From Bacteroidota bacterium (GTDB lineage Bacteria > Bacteroidota > Bacteroidia > Bacteroidales > UBA12481): DNA of 64,000 nucleotides. The notes below the pieces were generated by a model. The model worked only from the letters and a program-made list of their open reading frames with translations. It had not been told where the DNA came from and did not search any database. Positions 7,912 through 16,778 of this stretch are shown piece by piece (the first letter of the stretch is position 1; every line of letters begins with the position of its first letter). Position numbers and translations under genes: made by a program. The stretch spans positions 62,001 through 126,000 of the forward strand of contig JABHCC010000125.1 in NCBI GenBank assembly GCA_018669475.1, written 5' to 3'.

Positions 7912-9663
7912 ATGAGAAGACTAAGTCTGCATTTGTTTTTCTTAACCATCATGTTTTCTCATGGAATCCAGTTTGTCTCAGGACAAAACACCAATTCCTC
8001 AAGCCAGGCCCCGACATTCTTGGAGGATATCAGACCTGAGATTATTCCAGAGCATATATCACAGTTACTCATCCGTTTGGATGCATCAAAGCTAAATAAT
8101 GACACACAGGAAACAGTATGTATACAGCTGGAGCTGGCATTCAGTTTCTATAAAAGCAAACAATATGATCTGGCAAGGAACTACTTCAGACTGATAAATG
8201 ATCAATCGGTTTCTTTAGCATCAGAAAAAGATCTTTTATGGTCGAAACTCGGCTTGGGATTAGTGCACTACGACCTCTCAGAATACCAGGAAGCTCTCAA
8301 CATTTTTGAGACATGCAATCAGGATAGGGATACAATCTCAGATGACACACTACAGTCATACATCTCACGCTATTTGTCTCTTTGCTACCTGAATATTGGC
8401 AATAATAAAGAAGCTGAAAAGTGGACTTTGGATGCGCTTAAATATGCTCCGGAGTCTGAAATTCCCTTCCTCCAAAATGAGTTAATCAGGATACTGTTCT
8501 ATCTTGACAAAAGAGATGATGCCATGAAACTGGCACGGTCTAATCTAGAGCTATTCATGCAATCAGGAGATTCTTTTGGTATTTGTATTGCATACACATC
8601 TCTTGGCCAGATTCTTTACCAGATCGGCGAAGAAACCGAAGCTCTCGAAGCCTGGGGAAACTGTTTCTCCCTGGCGCTTGAAAAAAAAGAATTTGAAGCT
8701 CTTGTATGGATAAGTAATACTCTCTATCGTCATTACAGAAGAACTGACGAAAAGGAACTGGCCTTGAGATACATAGAATACAATACACTGTATAAAGATT
8801 CAATTAATCTTAAAAATTCAAGAATAGAATTGGCCTTTGAAGCAGCGAGAACAAAGACTCTTCAAAAGCAACAGGAACTGAGTCTACTGGCAAAAGAGAA
8901 GGATCATGCTCAAGCTAAGATACAGAGAAACAAACTCCTGATGGCAGCCATATCCACTCTTCTATTACTAGTTCTGGCACTCCTCTTACTTTTCAGATAC
9001 AGATCAAAAACAAAAGAGCAAAATCTTACTCTTGAGCTGAATCGGATGCGTCTGAATCCACACTTTATCTTCAACTCACTGAACAGCCTCCAGAAGTCTA
9101 TGATACAGGAAGACTTCGAAGCATCAAACCGTTATCTGACAAAGTTTGCCCGTTTGATGCGGGAGACTCTCGATCAGTCGATGGAATCATTTATTCCTTT
9201 ATCAAGAGAAATAAGCTTCTTGGAAAACTACCTCGATTTGGAGAACCTCAGATTTAACAATAAGTTTTCTTTCCAAATAAAACTTGATCATGAAGTGGAT
9301 GAATCTGATGTGTTAATTCCCTCAATGCTAATACAGCCTATAGTTGAAAACTCAATATGGCATGGCCTTTTACCTCTGGAAGGAGCCGGGAATATTGAAA
9401 TCTCTTTTTCATGGAATGAAACCGGAAATCTTATTAAATGTGAGATCTCTGATAATGGCATCGGCAGGAAGAAAGCGGAGAGTCTGAAATCTGAGAACTC
9501 AGGTCCTTACACCAGCAAAGGGACTAAAATCTTAAAAACCAGAATCAGTATCATGAGAAAACTATTCCATTCAAGATGTACTCTGGAATACTATGATTTG
9601 CAAAACAATAATGGAGAACCTATCGGGACAAGGGCAGTTCTGATTTTACCTACAAAGAATTAA
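7912..9663 (+). CDS. TPR-containing sensor histidine kinase (LytS/YehU type)
   Basis: The 583-residue protein has a signal peptide (about 1-25), then a periplasmic stretch of tetratricopeptide-like helices (about 65-300), a coiled coil (about 305-340), one transmembrane helix (342-362) and a cytoplasmic His_kinase domain. The phospho-acceptor is His384 in LNPHFIFNSLNSLQ. The ATPase N-box is PIVENSIWHG, and a glycine-rich DNGIGRKKAES loop follows. TPR-plus-LytS kinases are common in Bacteroidota and pair with LytTR regulators, exactly as here, five bases upstream. The gap to the serine hydrolase gene is 24 bases with no terminator, so co-transcription is likely. The signal sensed is unknown. 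Confidence 0.92.
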   Translation: MRRLSLHLFFLTIMFSHGIQFVSGQNTNSSSQAPTFLEDIRPEIIPEHISQLLIRLDASKLNNDTQETVCIQLELAFSFYKSKQYDLARNYFRLINDQSVSLASEKDLLWSKLGLGLVHYDLSEYQEALNIFETCNQDRDTISDDTLQSYISRYLSLCYLNIGNNKEAEKWTLDALKYAPESEIPFLQNELIRILFYLDKRDDAMKLARSNLELFMQSGDSFGICIAYTSLGQILYQIGEETEALEAWGNCFSLALEKKEFEALVWISNTLYRHYRRTDEKELALRYIEYNTLYKDSINLKNSRIELAFEAARTKTLQKQQELSLLAKEKDHAQAKIQRNKLLMAAISTLLLLVLALLLLFRYRSKTKEQNLTLELNRMRLNPHFIFNSLNSLQKSMIQEDFEASNRYLTKFARLMRETLDQSMESFIPLSREISFLENYLDLENLRFNNKFSFQIKLDHEVDESDVLIPSMLIQPIVENSIWHGLLPLEGAGNIEISFSWNETGNLIKCEISDNGIGRKKAESLKSENSGPYTSKGTKILKTRISIMRKLFHSRCTLEYYDLQNNNGEPIGTRAVLILPTKN

Positions 9664-9668
9664 TAATC

Positions 9669-10430
9669 ATGCGAACAATCATAATAGATGATGAACAGGA
9701 TGCGCTTGACAACCTAAATTTTTTGCTTAAAAAATATTGCTCATCTGTTGAAGTAATTGCCAGTTTTACATCTGCCCGGGCAGCAATAACACGGCTCGCC
9801 GAGCTCGAGTTTGACCTGCTTTTTCTTGATATTGAGATGCCTCAATTAAGTGGCTTTGACTTTCTTGACCGACTACAAAAAACTGATTTTCAATTGATTT
9901 TTGTCACATCCTACAATCAGTATGCCTTAAAAGCTTTCAGATACAGTGCTCTTGATTATATATTAAAACCTATTGACATTGAAGAACTTCAATCTTCAGT
10001 AGAAAAAGCAAATCAACGATCGAAGCAGCACTACCCTGTTCAGCCACATCTTGATCAACTTAAGCAATTCAATCAAGGATTGGCTATTGACAGAATTGCA
10101 CTCCCTCTGACTAATGGCTATAAATTTGTACCCCTGGCCTCCATTTCAATAATTGAAGCTGATGGCAGATATTGTAAGGTATTTTTTACCAACCCGGATC
10201 CTCTGTTAGTATGTATAAATCTTAAAGAATTCCAGGAATTACTCGAATCATCCAACTTCTTTCGAATTCACCATACTTATCTGATTAATCTGAATCATAT
10301 GTCGGGATACAATCGCAGTGATGGTGGATGGGTTGAGATGGAAAATGGCAAATCAGTGCCAGTCTCACGCCGCAAGAAACCAGTATTTGAACAAATGCTA
10401 AAAACTCTCTTACCTGGTAAAAAAGGATAA
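9669..10430 (+). CDS. LytTR-family response regulator
   Basis: The receiver domain (1-120) has the acidic pair in IDDEQD, phospho-acceptor Asp54 in FLDIEMP, and a conserved lysine in YILKPID. The C-terminal LytTR DNA-binding domain (about 145-245) includes EADGRYCKVFF and FFRIHHTYLINLNHM. It is the cognate partner of the kinase five bases upstream. LytTR proteins bind paired direct repeats in target promoters. I found no certain site in this window, though the serine hydrolase promoter region would be the first place to look. Confidence 0.94.
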   Translation: MRTIIIDDEQDALDNLNFLLKKYCSSVEVIASFTSARAAITRLAELEFDLLFLDIEMPQLSGFDFLDRLQKTDFQLIFVTSYNQYALKAFRYSALDYILKPIDIEELQSSVEKANQRSKQHYPVQPHLDQLKQFNQGLAIDRIALPLTNGYKFVPLASISIIEADGRYCKVFFTNPDPLLVCINLKEFQELLESSNFFRIHHTYLINLNHMSGYNRSDGGWVEMENGKSVPVSRRKKPVFEQMLKTLLPGKKG

Positions 10431-10605
10431 TTATTTTATCGTCAATTGTGAAGAGCTTCCTATTATTCGACTCACAGATCCCGTTAATGTAGACGGCGTT
10501 TTGCCATTGATTACTGGTATCATCCGATAGGAAATACCATATAAACCAGAAATGACAATTCCTGCTCTGAAATTAACTACTTTCGTTCCCAATTGTATTA
10601 TCACC

Positions 10606-11535
10606 ATGTATTGGAAAAAACCGTGGTTTCAGTTTGCGATATTGATGCTTTTAGCTTTTGTCTGGGGTAGTTCTTTCATCCTGATGAAGATAGGACTGAA
10701 AAGCTTCACCTCATACCAGGCTGCTGCAATCAGGATATTGCTGGCATCTCTGTTATTATTACCCCTGTCAATCAGGAGCATGAAACAACTGAGGCGCAGA
10801 GACCTTTCCAGTCTGCTCGTTGCCGGATTCATAGGCAGTTTTATCCCAGCCTTTCTTTTCATGAAAGCTCAAACGCAAATTGATAGTGCACTGGCCGGGA
10901 TGCTCAATTCTCTTACTCCGGTTTTCACCCTCATTATTGGGATGCTATTCATGAGAACGAAAACAAAATGGACACAAATACTTGGATTGATTCTTGGCCT
11001 GGCAGGAGCATTAGGCTTAATTTCTGATGGTGAAATGATCAGTCTTAGTAATATTAATTCCTATTCATTATATATTGTTCTTGCGACCATGTGTTATGCC
11101 ACCAGTGTTAATGTCGTAAAAACTAAACTCACTCATTTATCAGGAATACAGATTACTTCATTGTCTTTCATGTTCCTTTTGCCTGTATCACTCATTTTTC
11201 TACTAACAACCGACTTCCAACCAGTTTTCGCAAGTGAAGGATGGATATGGCACCTCAGTGCACTGGCAATTTTAGGAATAATCGGTACAGCTTTGGCTAT
11301 GTTACTCCTTAACAGCTTAATTAGATATACCTCTGCTGTTTTCACCTCATCCGTAACATATATTATACCAATATTTGCCATTATTTGGGGCCTCGTTGAT
11401 GGTGAAAATATTACAGCACTTAGTCTCATCTTCATGTCTGTTATTCTCGCCGGAGTCTATCTGATTAACAAGCGATCCAAAGCAAATAAATCAGAACCAG
11501 AACTCATTCCCGGAAAGAATCTCAAATCTACTTAA
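10606..11535 (+). CDS. EamA/DMT-family transporter
   Basis: Ten predicted transmembrane helices in two EamA repeats, of about 309 residues, with the typical opening LLAFVWGSSFILMKIGL. The family exports metabolites such as amino acids or their derivatives across the inner membrane. I chose the ATG at 10606 (MYWKKPWFQ) because the first helix follows directly. The ATG 54 bases upstream would add 18 residues that do not fit the family start. Two PLP enzymes of amino acid metabolism follow within about 20 bases, so an amino-acid-related substrate is plausible but inferred. The 175-base gap before the gene holds a small minus-strand open frame (see findings). Confidence 0.85.
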   Translation: MYWKKPWFQFAILMLLAFVWGSSFILMKIGLKSFTSYQAAAIRILLASLLLLPLSIRSMKQLRRRDLSSLLVAGFIGSFIPAFLFMKAQTQIDSALAGMLNSLTPVFTLIIGMLFMRTKTKWTQILGLILGLAGALGLISDGEMISLSNINSYSLYIVLATMCYATSVNVVKTKLTHLSGIQITSLSFMFLLPVSLIFLLTTDFQPVFASEGWIWHLSALAILGIIGTALAMLLLNSLIRYTSAVFTSSVTYIIPIFAIIWGLVDGENITALSLIFMSVILAGVYLINKRSKANKSEPELIPGKNLKST

Positions 11536-11553
11536 TATCATCAGATAGAAGAA

Positions 11554-12366
11554 GTGATTTGGCACAACGGAAATATTGCACCAGGGAATCTGCTTACCTA
11601 TCCCCGATCATCAGAATCAGGTTGGATATACGAAGTGCTGCGTATAAAGGATCATTGCCCTGTTTTCTTTAAACAACATTATGACCGCCTGATTTCGGGC
11701 ACTAAAATATCCGGAACATCTTTAAGAAGTTCAGAGCATGAAATCCTGGAGGGTATTTTCAATTTGCTAAACTCAGCAGAAAACAGTGAAGGAAACATCC
11801 GAATCCAGGTCGAAATTGGATCAGGCACTATTATGATTGGATTTATTCCTCACAAATACCCTGATCCTGAAGAATTTATCAAGGGAGTTTCTACTGGCAC
11901 TATCCTGATGGAAAGAACAGATCCGAATATTAAAACCTGGAATCTAAATGTTCGTGAGGAAGCTGATAGAATCATTAAATCATCAAAACTTAAAGAGGTA
12001 ATTCTGCTGGATAATTCAGGTAATTTAACAGAGGGCAGCAGATCAAACATCTTTGCTGAAAAGAAGGGATGTCTCTACACACCACCACTGGCAAGTGTTT
12101 TACCGGGAATAACCAGGCAAATAATAATCGATCTGGCAAATAGTTTGGGAATTCCTGTTATTGAGCAAACCATCTCCTATCCGGATTTAGAAAGTTTTGA
12201 CTCTTTTTTCCTTACCGGAACTTCACCCGGAGTTCTTCCGATCAACATAATTGACCAATATATGTTTAACAATAAATCTGATAAATGTGCCCTTTTAAGA
12301 AAGGCTTATGAAAACAGAATTGAGGAAAACATTAAAGAAATAAAACAATTGTACATACAAGATTAG
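11554..12366 (+). CDS. Class IV aminotransferase (BCAT / ADC lyase fold)
   Basis: This 270-residue protein has the fold-type IV PLP signature. The likely catalytic lysine is in IKTWNLNVREEADR (about residue 130), followed by EVILLDNSGNLTEGSRSNIF, which matches the class IV block E-x-x-S-x-N-I/L-F, and by LPGITRQ. Relatives include branched-chain aminotransferase, D-amino acid aminotransferase and aminodeoxychorismate lyase; the sequence alone does not choose among them. The start is a GTG 19 bases after the transporter stop, because no ATG lies between that stop and the conserved N-terminus. It reads into the PatB-type gene one base later. Confidence 0.85.
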   Translation: MIWHNGNIAPGNLLTYPRSSESGWIYEVLRIKDHCPVFFKQHYDRLISGTKISGTSLRSSEHEILEGIFNLLNSAENSEGNIRIQVEIGSGTIMIGFIPHKYPDPEEFIKGVSTGTILMERTDPNIKTWNLNVREEADRIIKSSKLKEVILLDNSGNLTEGSRSNIFAEKKGCLYTPPLASVLPGITRQIIIDLANSLGIPVIEQTISYPDLESFDSFFLTGTSPGVLPINIIDQYMFNNKSDKCALLRKAYENRIEENIKEIKQLYIQD

Positions 12367-12367
12367 C

Positions 12368-13552
12368 ATGAGCAAAACTAAAACCTATGATTTCGACAAA
12401 TTGGTAGCCCGAGAAAATACTAATTGTGTAAAATGGGATCTGAGAGAAACGTTTTTTGGAAAGGCTGATATATTACCTCTTTGGGTAGCTGACATGGATT
12501 TTGAAACCCCTGACTTCATTATTGAAAAAATAAAGGACAGGATGGAACATCCGGTTTTAGGATATACAATTCGTCCGGATTCTTTTAATGAGGCATTTAT
12601 TCAATGGGCCAAACAAAAATATCAGTGGGATGTGGATAAGGAATGGATGAATTTCTCACCTGGGGTTGTTTCTGCTGTCACTCTGGCTGTTATGGCATGT
12701 ACCCTCCCTGGAGATGAAGTCATTGTTCAACCTCCTGTATATTTCCCTTTCTTCCGCTGCGTAAAAGGTCTTAATCGGGTTCTTAAACACAATCCCCTGC
12801 GTGAAAAAGATGGCAGGCTATGCATGGATCTGGAACATCTTGAAGAAATTATTACACCTAAAACCAAAATGCTTATTCTATGTAATCCCCATAATCCGGG
12901 AGGATCAGCATGGAATGAAAATGAGCTGAAAGCCCTTGGAGATATATGTGAAAAGCATCAAATTTTGGTTCTCTCTGATGAAATACATTCAGACCTTGTT
13001 TTTGAACCACATAAGCATATTCCATTTGCGAAAGCAGTACCATCCGGCAGGGTTAAGTCTATTACCTGCATGGCAGCTTCAAAGTCTTTCAATCTCGCCG
13101 GAATGAGTACCTCACTGGTCATCATTCCTGACAAGCAAACATTCAAGCTTTATAATGAAATGTTGCAAACAGTTCATATTAACATGGGCAACATACTGGG
13201 TAGCATTGCTACTGAAACAGCTTATGCTGAGGGATGGAACTGGCTTCATCAGCTCATGGATTATTTGACAGCCAATCGGGATTATCTTTCAAATTTTGTT
13301 AAAATCCGTCTTGATTCTGTTCGAATGCTGATGCCTGAAGCAACTTATCTGGCCTGGCTGGATTTAAGCAAAACAGGACTCTCTGAAGAAGATTTGAATA
13401 AACTTATGGTTGAAAAAGCGGGAGTTGCTCTTAATTCAGGAACCATGTTTGGTCAGGGAGGGGAAGGTTTTATGAGAATCAATTTTGCCTGTCCAAGATC
13501 CATTCTAACAGAAGCCCTTGAGAAAATAGAAAAAGCATTAAATACAGTTTAA
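12368..13552 (+). CDS. PatB/MalY-type PLP-dependent C-S lyase or aminotransferase
   Basis: The 394-residue protein is a fold-type I aminotransferase of the MalY/PatB subgroup. Features are LPLWVADMDFETP near the N-terminus, NPHNPGG, the PLP-contacting aspartate in LSDEIHSDL, and the Schiff-base lysine Lys239 in AASKSFNLAGM. Characterised members cleave cystathionine or cysteine conjugates (beta-lyase), releasing a thiol, pyruvate and ammonia. The start codon is two bases after the stop of the class IV enzyme, so the two are translationally linked. With the EamA exporter upstream, the set may handle sulfur amino acids, although this is only an inference. The gene ends convergently with the next. 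Confidence 0.88.
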   Translation: MSKTKTYDFDKLVARENTNCVKWDLRETFFGKADILPLWVADMDFETPDFIIEKIKDRMEHPVLGYTIRPDSFNEAFIQWAKQKYQWDVDKEWMNFSPGVVSAVTLAVMACTLPGDEVIVQPPVYFPFFRCVKGLNRVLKHNPLREKDGRLCMDLEHLEEIITPKTKMLILCNPHNPGGSAWNENELKALGDICEKHQILVLSDEIHSDLVFEPHKHIPFAKAVPSGRVKSITCMAASKSFNLAGMSTSLVIIPDKQTFKLYNEMLQTVHINMGNILGSIATETAYAEGWNWLHQLMDYLTANRDYLSNFVKIRLDSVRMLMPEATYLAWLDLSKTGLSEEDLNKLMVEKAGVALNSGTMFGQGGEGFMRINFACPRSILTEALEKIEKALNTV

Positions 13553-13618
13553 ACGGATCCGGGTAATCAATATACCACAGACTTTTCTCTAAATTCAGGT
13601 CTCATATGTACCATATTT

Positions 13619-15352
13619 TCAGGATACTCCGGGCCTGAACAGAACCTGAAACCTAAAAAGGCTACGGTGAGGAGAATCAATCTTCTCAGCACCCGATCCA
13701 AGAACAGAACGATCAAGGTAATAATACCTGTTCAGCTTGCATTCAAAACTAAGTTGTTCTGAGATTCTCCATCTCAAGCATAGGTAAGCCCTGTATCCAT
13801 TACCTGAAAGAACTGGTATACTCATCTGATAATACAGATCCGGCTCATAACGATACATCAATGGAGAATCAGGCCCCATGCTATGAATTAAAACTCCTGT
13901 ACGATAAGTCAAATCTATGTTTGTAAGTTTTCCCCCAAGGTCACAGGCCACATAATATCCATGCATTTCAGATGGCTTAATACTCAGGTCAGATGCCGCT
14001 CCCAATTCGTATATCAGAAATAAGCTACCCGTATCTAATTCTTTGCGATACCTAGCCAGGGCAGACATCTCTCTTCCTTTCAGAGTAATTCTGAAATCTG
14101 TCTGATAATCATCATACTGTTTTTTACTCAAACCAAGCCTGAAACTATAATCCTGAATTGGTCTGGTCAATCCTTGCCGCCACCAGCTTGACTCCTTAAT
14201 CATCCAATCAGAATGCAGAATCCATTTCTTTCGTAAATGGAATTGGTAATTAACTCTGAGGCATATTTTATCAGTAAACAGTTGATCAGATCCATCCAGA
14301 CTGGTATAACGTTTAAAGTATGCTGATCCGGCATTTTGGAAAAAGAACATGAAGCGATGACGGTCGCTACCGAAATAGCTCAGGCCTAAACAGGTAGCCA
14401 GACCACTGGTATCACAGATTGACATCTCTCCAAAGAACATCCCTCCCGGTATTTTTATTTTCGTGAATCCTCCCAAACGAAACACTTTTTCTTCGAAATA
14501 TTTGAGCTCCACACACCCTCCTCCAACCTGCATTCCATCAGTCCTGTATTCAATAAGCATACCTTCAGCTTGCTCATCAGCCTGCCCGACTCGCTCGATT
14601 TCTGTTTTCGTTCGATGATAGCCAGATCCCTGGAACTTCAGTAAATTTCCCTTGTCCACCAGGGCATCGATCCTTTTATCAGAGAAAAACCCAGTCAGTT
14701 TCCATCCTTTTTTCTTCCATTCTATTCCTCCACCCCTTAAAAAACGATCCTCATTTGAAGTAGAATTCGCCTTAATACCTCTGGCTCTGAATACCAGTAA
14801 ATGAGGATCCATATTCCATCCAAAAAAGGCTAATCTTGTTGAAAATAGCAATCCCAAACCATGGTCGAGACTATAATCTCCAAATACAAGTTTAAGTTCC
14901 TGCCGGATGGGTTCTATTTCCAATCCGGCAGTTTGATGATCGGTAAAGGGAATCATTGATTCACCTGGGTCACTCTCAGCCAATGAATAAAAACAAAAAT
15001 TCCTTCCTTTTACAGCAGCCCGGAATCTACTCTGCCAGGGAGATCCCGGATACACTACTTCATCCTTGGAATAACCAGCCTTTTTTTCGAGAACTCTTCC
15101 CATTGTCAACATAAACTGCATGCTGAGATCTTGATTATAATAATACTTATTACCAATGCTATCACCTGGTTCATTTTCCACCACAGTTTCAATTAGCTCA
15201 AGGATATCGACATCTTCCAATTCAATTCCAAGATCCATCAAACTTGACATCAGACTCATTGTTGTCCAGGGATCCGGCAGCCACTGAGCCCTGACCCCCG
15301 AAAGACTGCCAATAAGAATCAGCAGATGCATTATCAATTTTATCCTTCTCAT
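13619..15352 (-). CDS. Outer-membrane beta-barrel-like protein, unrecognised function
   Basis: The 577-residue protein has a signal peptide (about 1-22, ending GVRAQ). A short helical region with acidic residues follows (about 30-65), then about 450 residues rich in alternating aromatic and polar residues, typical of an outer-membrane beta barrel. The stretch GDYSLDHGLGLLFSTRL and the nearby NEDRFLRGGG resemble the barrel part of Bacteroidota proteins that carry N-terminal helix-hairpin-helix (ComEA-like) repeats. Here that N-terminal DNA-binding-type part looks lost or reduced. Its start overlaps the stop of the gene before it by four bases. The family comparison is from memory and should be treated as tentative. 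Confidence 0.6.
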   Translation of the reverse strand: MRRIKLIMHLLILIGSLSGVRAQWLPDPWTTMSLMSSLMDLGIELEDVDILELIETVVENEPGDSIGNKYYYNQDLSMQFMLTMGRVLEKKAGYSKDEVVYPGSPWQSRFRAAVKGRNFCFYSLAESDPGESMIPFTDHQTAGLEIEPIRQELKLVFGDYSLDHGLGLLFSTRLAFFGWNMDPHLLVFRARGIKANSTSNEDRFLRGGGIEWKKKGWKLTGFFSDKRIDALVDKGNLLKFQGSGYHRTKTEIERVGQADEQAEGMLIEYRTDGMQVGGGCVELKYFEEKVFRLGGFTKIKIPGGMFFGEMSICDTSGLATCLGLSYFGSDRHRFMFFFQNAGSAYFKRYTSLDGSDQLFTDKICLRVNYQFHLRKKWILHSDWMIKESSWWRQGLTRPIQDYSFRLGLSKKQYDDYQTDFRITLKGREMSALARYRKELDTGSLFLIYELGAASDLSIKPSEMHGYYVACDLGGKLTNIDLTYRTGVLIHSMGPDSPLMYRYEPDLYYQMSIPVLSGNGYRAYLCLRWRISEQLSFECKLNRYYYLDRSVLGSGAEKIDSPHRSLFRFQVLFRPGVS

Positions 15353-16119
15353 CGAATCCAGCTAAAGGTGCTTGAAGGGGCAAGTCCGAATAAAGAACTT
15401 GTCTCAACAATAATCCGAACAGAAAAATTCTCATTAGTGAAGGCATAGCCTAAACTCATTCCGGCAGGATTAAGAATAAGTCCGGCGAACAAAGCATGAC
15501 TTTTGTTCAATGTCCAGAATAAACAGGAATACATCCTGAGTTTGTGACCACTCATCGCAACAAATCCCAGTCCGAACCATTTATCCCTCTCAAAGTTAAA
15601 CTGATATTGGCTATGAATAAACAAAGGTGGTTTTGAAGGAGATCTGCTGAACAAACTGCTCAGGTGATCAATATTTGTTCTAATATATTGTTGACTTGTC
15701 AGTCTGATCAGAAGAGTATTCGAACTGCTCCACAACAAAGCAACTGGATTTCTCTTAGGAGTGGCAGTAATCTGAGTCACCAGTCCGGTTTGGACAAAAA
15801 TCCAGGAGCTTAGCCATTTACCCACTGATAATCTGATGCCATGGACCTGCATTCCCGGTTCAGCCAGTAAAGAATACGAAGCCTTCAATCTACTCGACAT
15901 GAAAGTCGTTTCCGCCTCAAGCCCGGTATACAATAAATTTGAAACGGCTAAAGGCTGGTCGAAACGGATTGAAAGGATGTCTCGCTCTTGCATCAGGTGT
16001 TTGGACAGGTGAATTTCCTGCCAGCCTGTAGACAATACAGAACCAGCCACCTGGGCTGAACAAGGAGCTAATAAGGTGACCCAAAAGAAGAAATTAATGG
16101 AAAAAAATACCGGATTCAT
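15349..16119 (-). CDS. Putative outer-membrane protein, unrecognised
   Basis: The 256-residue protein starts with a hydrophobic segment ending PCSAQ that fits a signal peptide, although it lacks basic residues at the front. The rest alternates hydrophobic and polar residues with many aromatics, as in small outer-membrane barrels; the last residues FSWIR also end in an aromatic-rich strand. I do not recognise a family. The stop overlaps the start of the larger barrel gene by four bases, so the two are translationally coupled and may act together. The ATG lies inside a perfect 16-bp stem that also looks like the purE terminator. A stop codon immediately precedes it, so no upstream in-frame start exists. 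Confidence 0.55.
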   Translation of the reverse strand: MNPVFFSINFFFWVTLLAPCSAQVAGSVLSTGWQEIHLSKHLMQERDILSIRFDQPLAVSNLLYTGLEAETTFMSSRLKASYSLLAEPGMQVHGIRLSVGKWLSSWIFVQTGLVTQITATPKRNPVALLWSSSNTLLIRLTSQQYIRTNIDHLSSLFSRSPSKPPLFIHSQYQFNFERDKWFGLGFVAMSGHKLRMYSCLFWTLNKSHALFAGLILNPAGMSLGYAFTNENFSVRIIVETSSLFGLAPSSTFSWIR

Positions 16120-16150
16120 CTATACTGTTTACAAGTATAGATGAATCCGG
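16110..16150 (-). terminator. Perfect 16-bp stem-loop: purE terminator overlapping next start codon
   Basis: Arms 16110-16125 and 16135-16150 are perfect inverted repeats of 16 bases around a 9-base loop. Read on the minus strand, the stem begins 16 bases after the purE stop and is followed by TATTTTTTT, the classic form of a factor-independent terminator. The start codon of the next minus-strand gene (16117-16119) lies in the descending arm. Confidence 0.85.
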
Positions 16151-16166
16151 AGACCTGAAATGGAAA

Positions 16167-16679
16167 TTAATTGGTCTTAAATTTGAATTTAATTTCTGCA
16201 AGACCCTCATTTGCTTTGACAATCTTCTGAGCAAGAGAGGCTTTGAAGTCAATAACTTTTTTATGCATTTCCTCATCTCCCGTACCTATAATCTGAGCTG
16301 CCAGAATCCCTGCATTCTTGGCACCATCCAGAGCAACTGTGGCTACTGGTATCCCTGATGGCATTTGAAGAATGCTTAATATTGAATCCCAACCATCAAT
16401 AGAGTTAGATGATTTTATTGGTACTCCGATCACTGGGTTTGGTGTTAATGCTGCTATAACACCGGGAAGATGAGCAGCCCCTCCCGCACCGGCAATAATA
16501 ACACGAACACCTCTGTCATACGCACCTTTAGCAAATTCCATAGCTTTCTCTGGTGTACGATGAGCAGAAAGAGCATTAATTTCAAAAGGAATTTCAAACT
16601 CGTCGAGTATCTGCGCTGCTCCTTGCATTATTGGCATGTCAGATGTACTCCCCATTATAATACTAACTCTTGGCTTCAT
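16167..16679 (-). CDS. purE: N5-carboxyaminoimidazole ribonucleotide mutase
   Basis: This 170-residue protein matches class I PurE. The N-terminal block is IIMGSTSDMP, the catalytic histidine His40 lies in ALSAHRTP, and AGAGGAAHLPGVIAALT and the GWDSILSILQMPSGIPVATV region also match. The enzyme rearranges N5-CAIR to CAIR in de novo purine synthesis, in the cytosol. It stands alone and is divergent from hpt, a purine salvage gene, which suggests a shared control region at 16680-16778. A strong stem-loop ends its transcript. Confidence 0.97.
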   Translation of the reverse strand: MKPRVSIIMGSTSDMPIMQGAAQILDEFEIPFEINALSAHRTPEKAMEFAKGAYDRGVRVIIAGAGGAAHLPGVIAALTPNPVIGVPIKSSNSIDGWDSILSILQMPSGIPVATVALDGAKNAGILAAQIIGTGDEEMHKKVIDFKASLAQKIVKANEGLAEIKFKFKTN

Positions 16680-16739
16680 AGGATTCCTAATCGATTGTTT
16701 TTGATAATGTAATGTATTATAGAAATACCATTCTTTTTA

Positions 16740-16747
16740 TAGCTTTG
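16740..16747 (+). promoter_or_regulatory. Bacteroidota -7 element TAGCTTTG
   Basis: A perfect TAnnTTTG match 31 bases before the hpt ATG, inside the purE-hpt divergent gap. It probably drives hpt-adk-obgE and the genes behind them. Confidence 0.6.
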
Positions 16748-16778
16748 CAAGGTACAAAAATCAACTGATCCAATTGAT

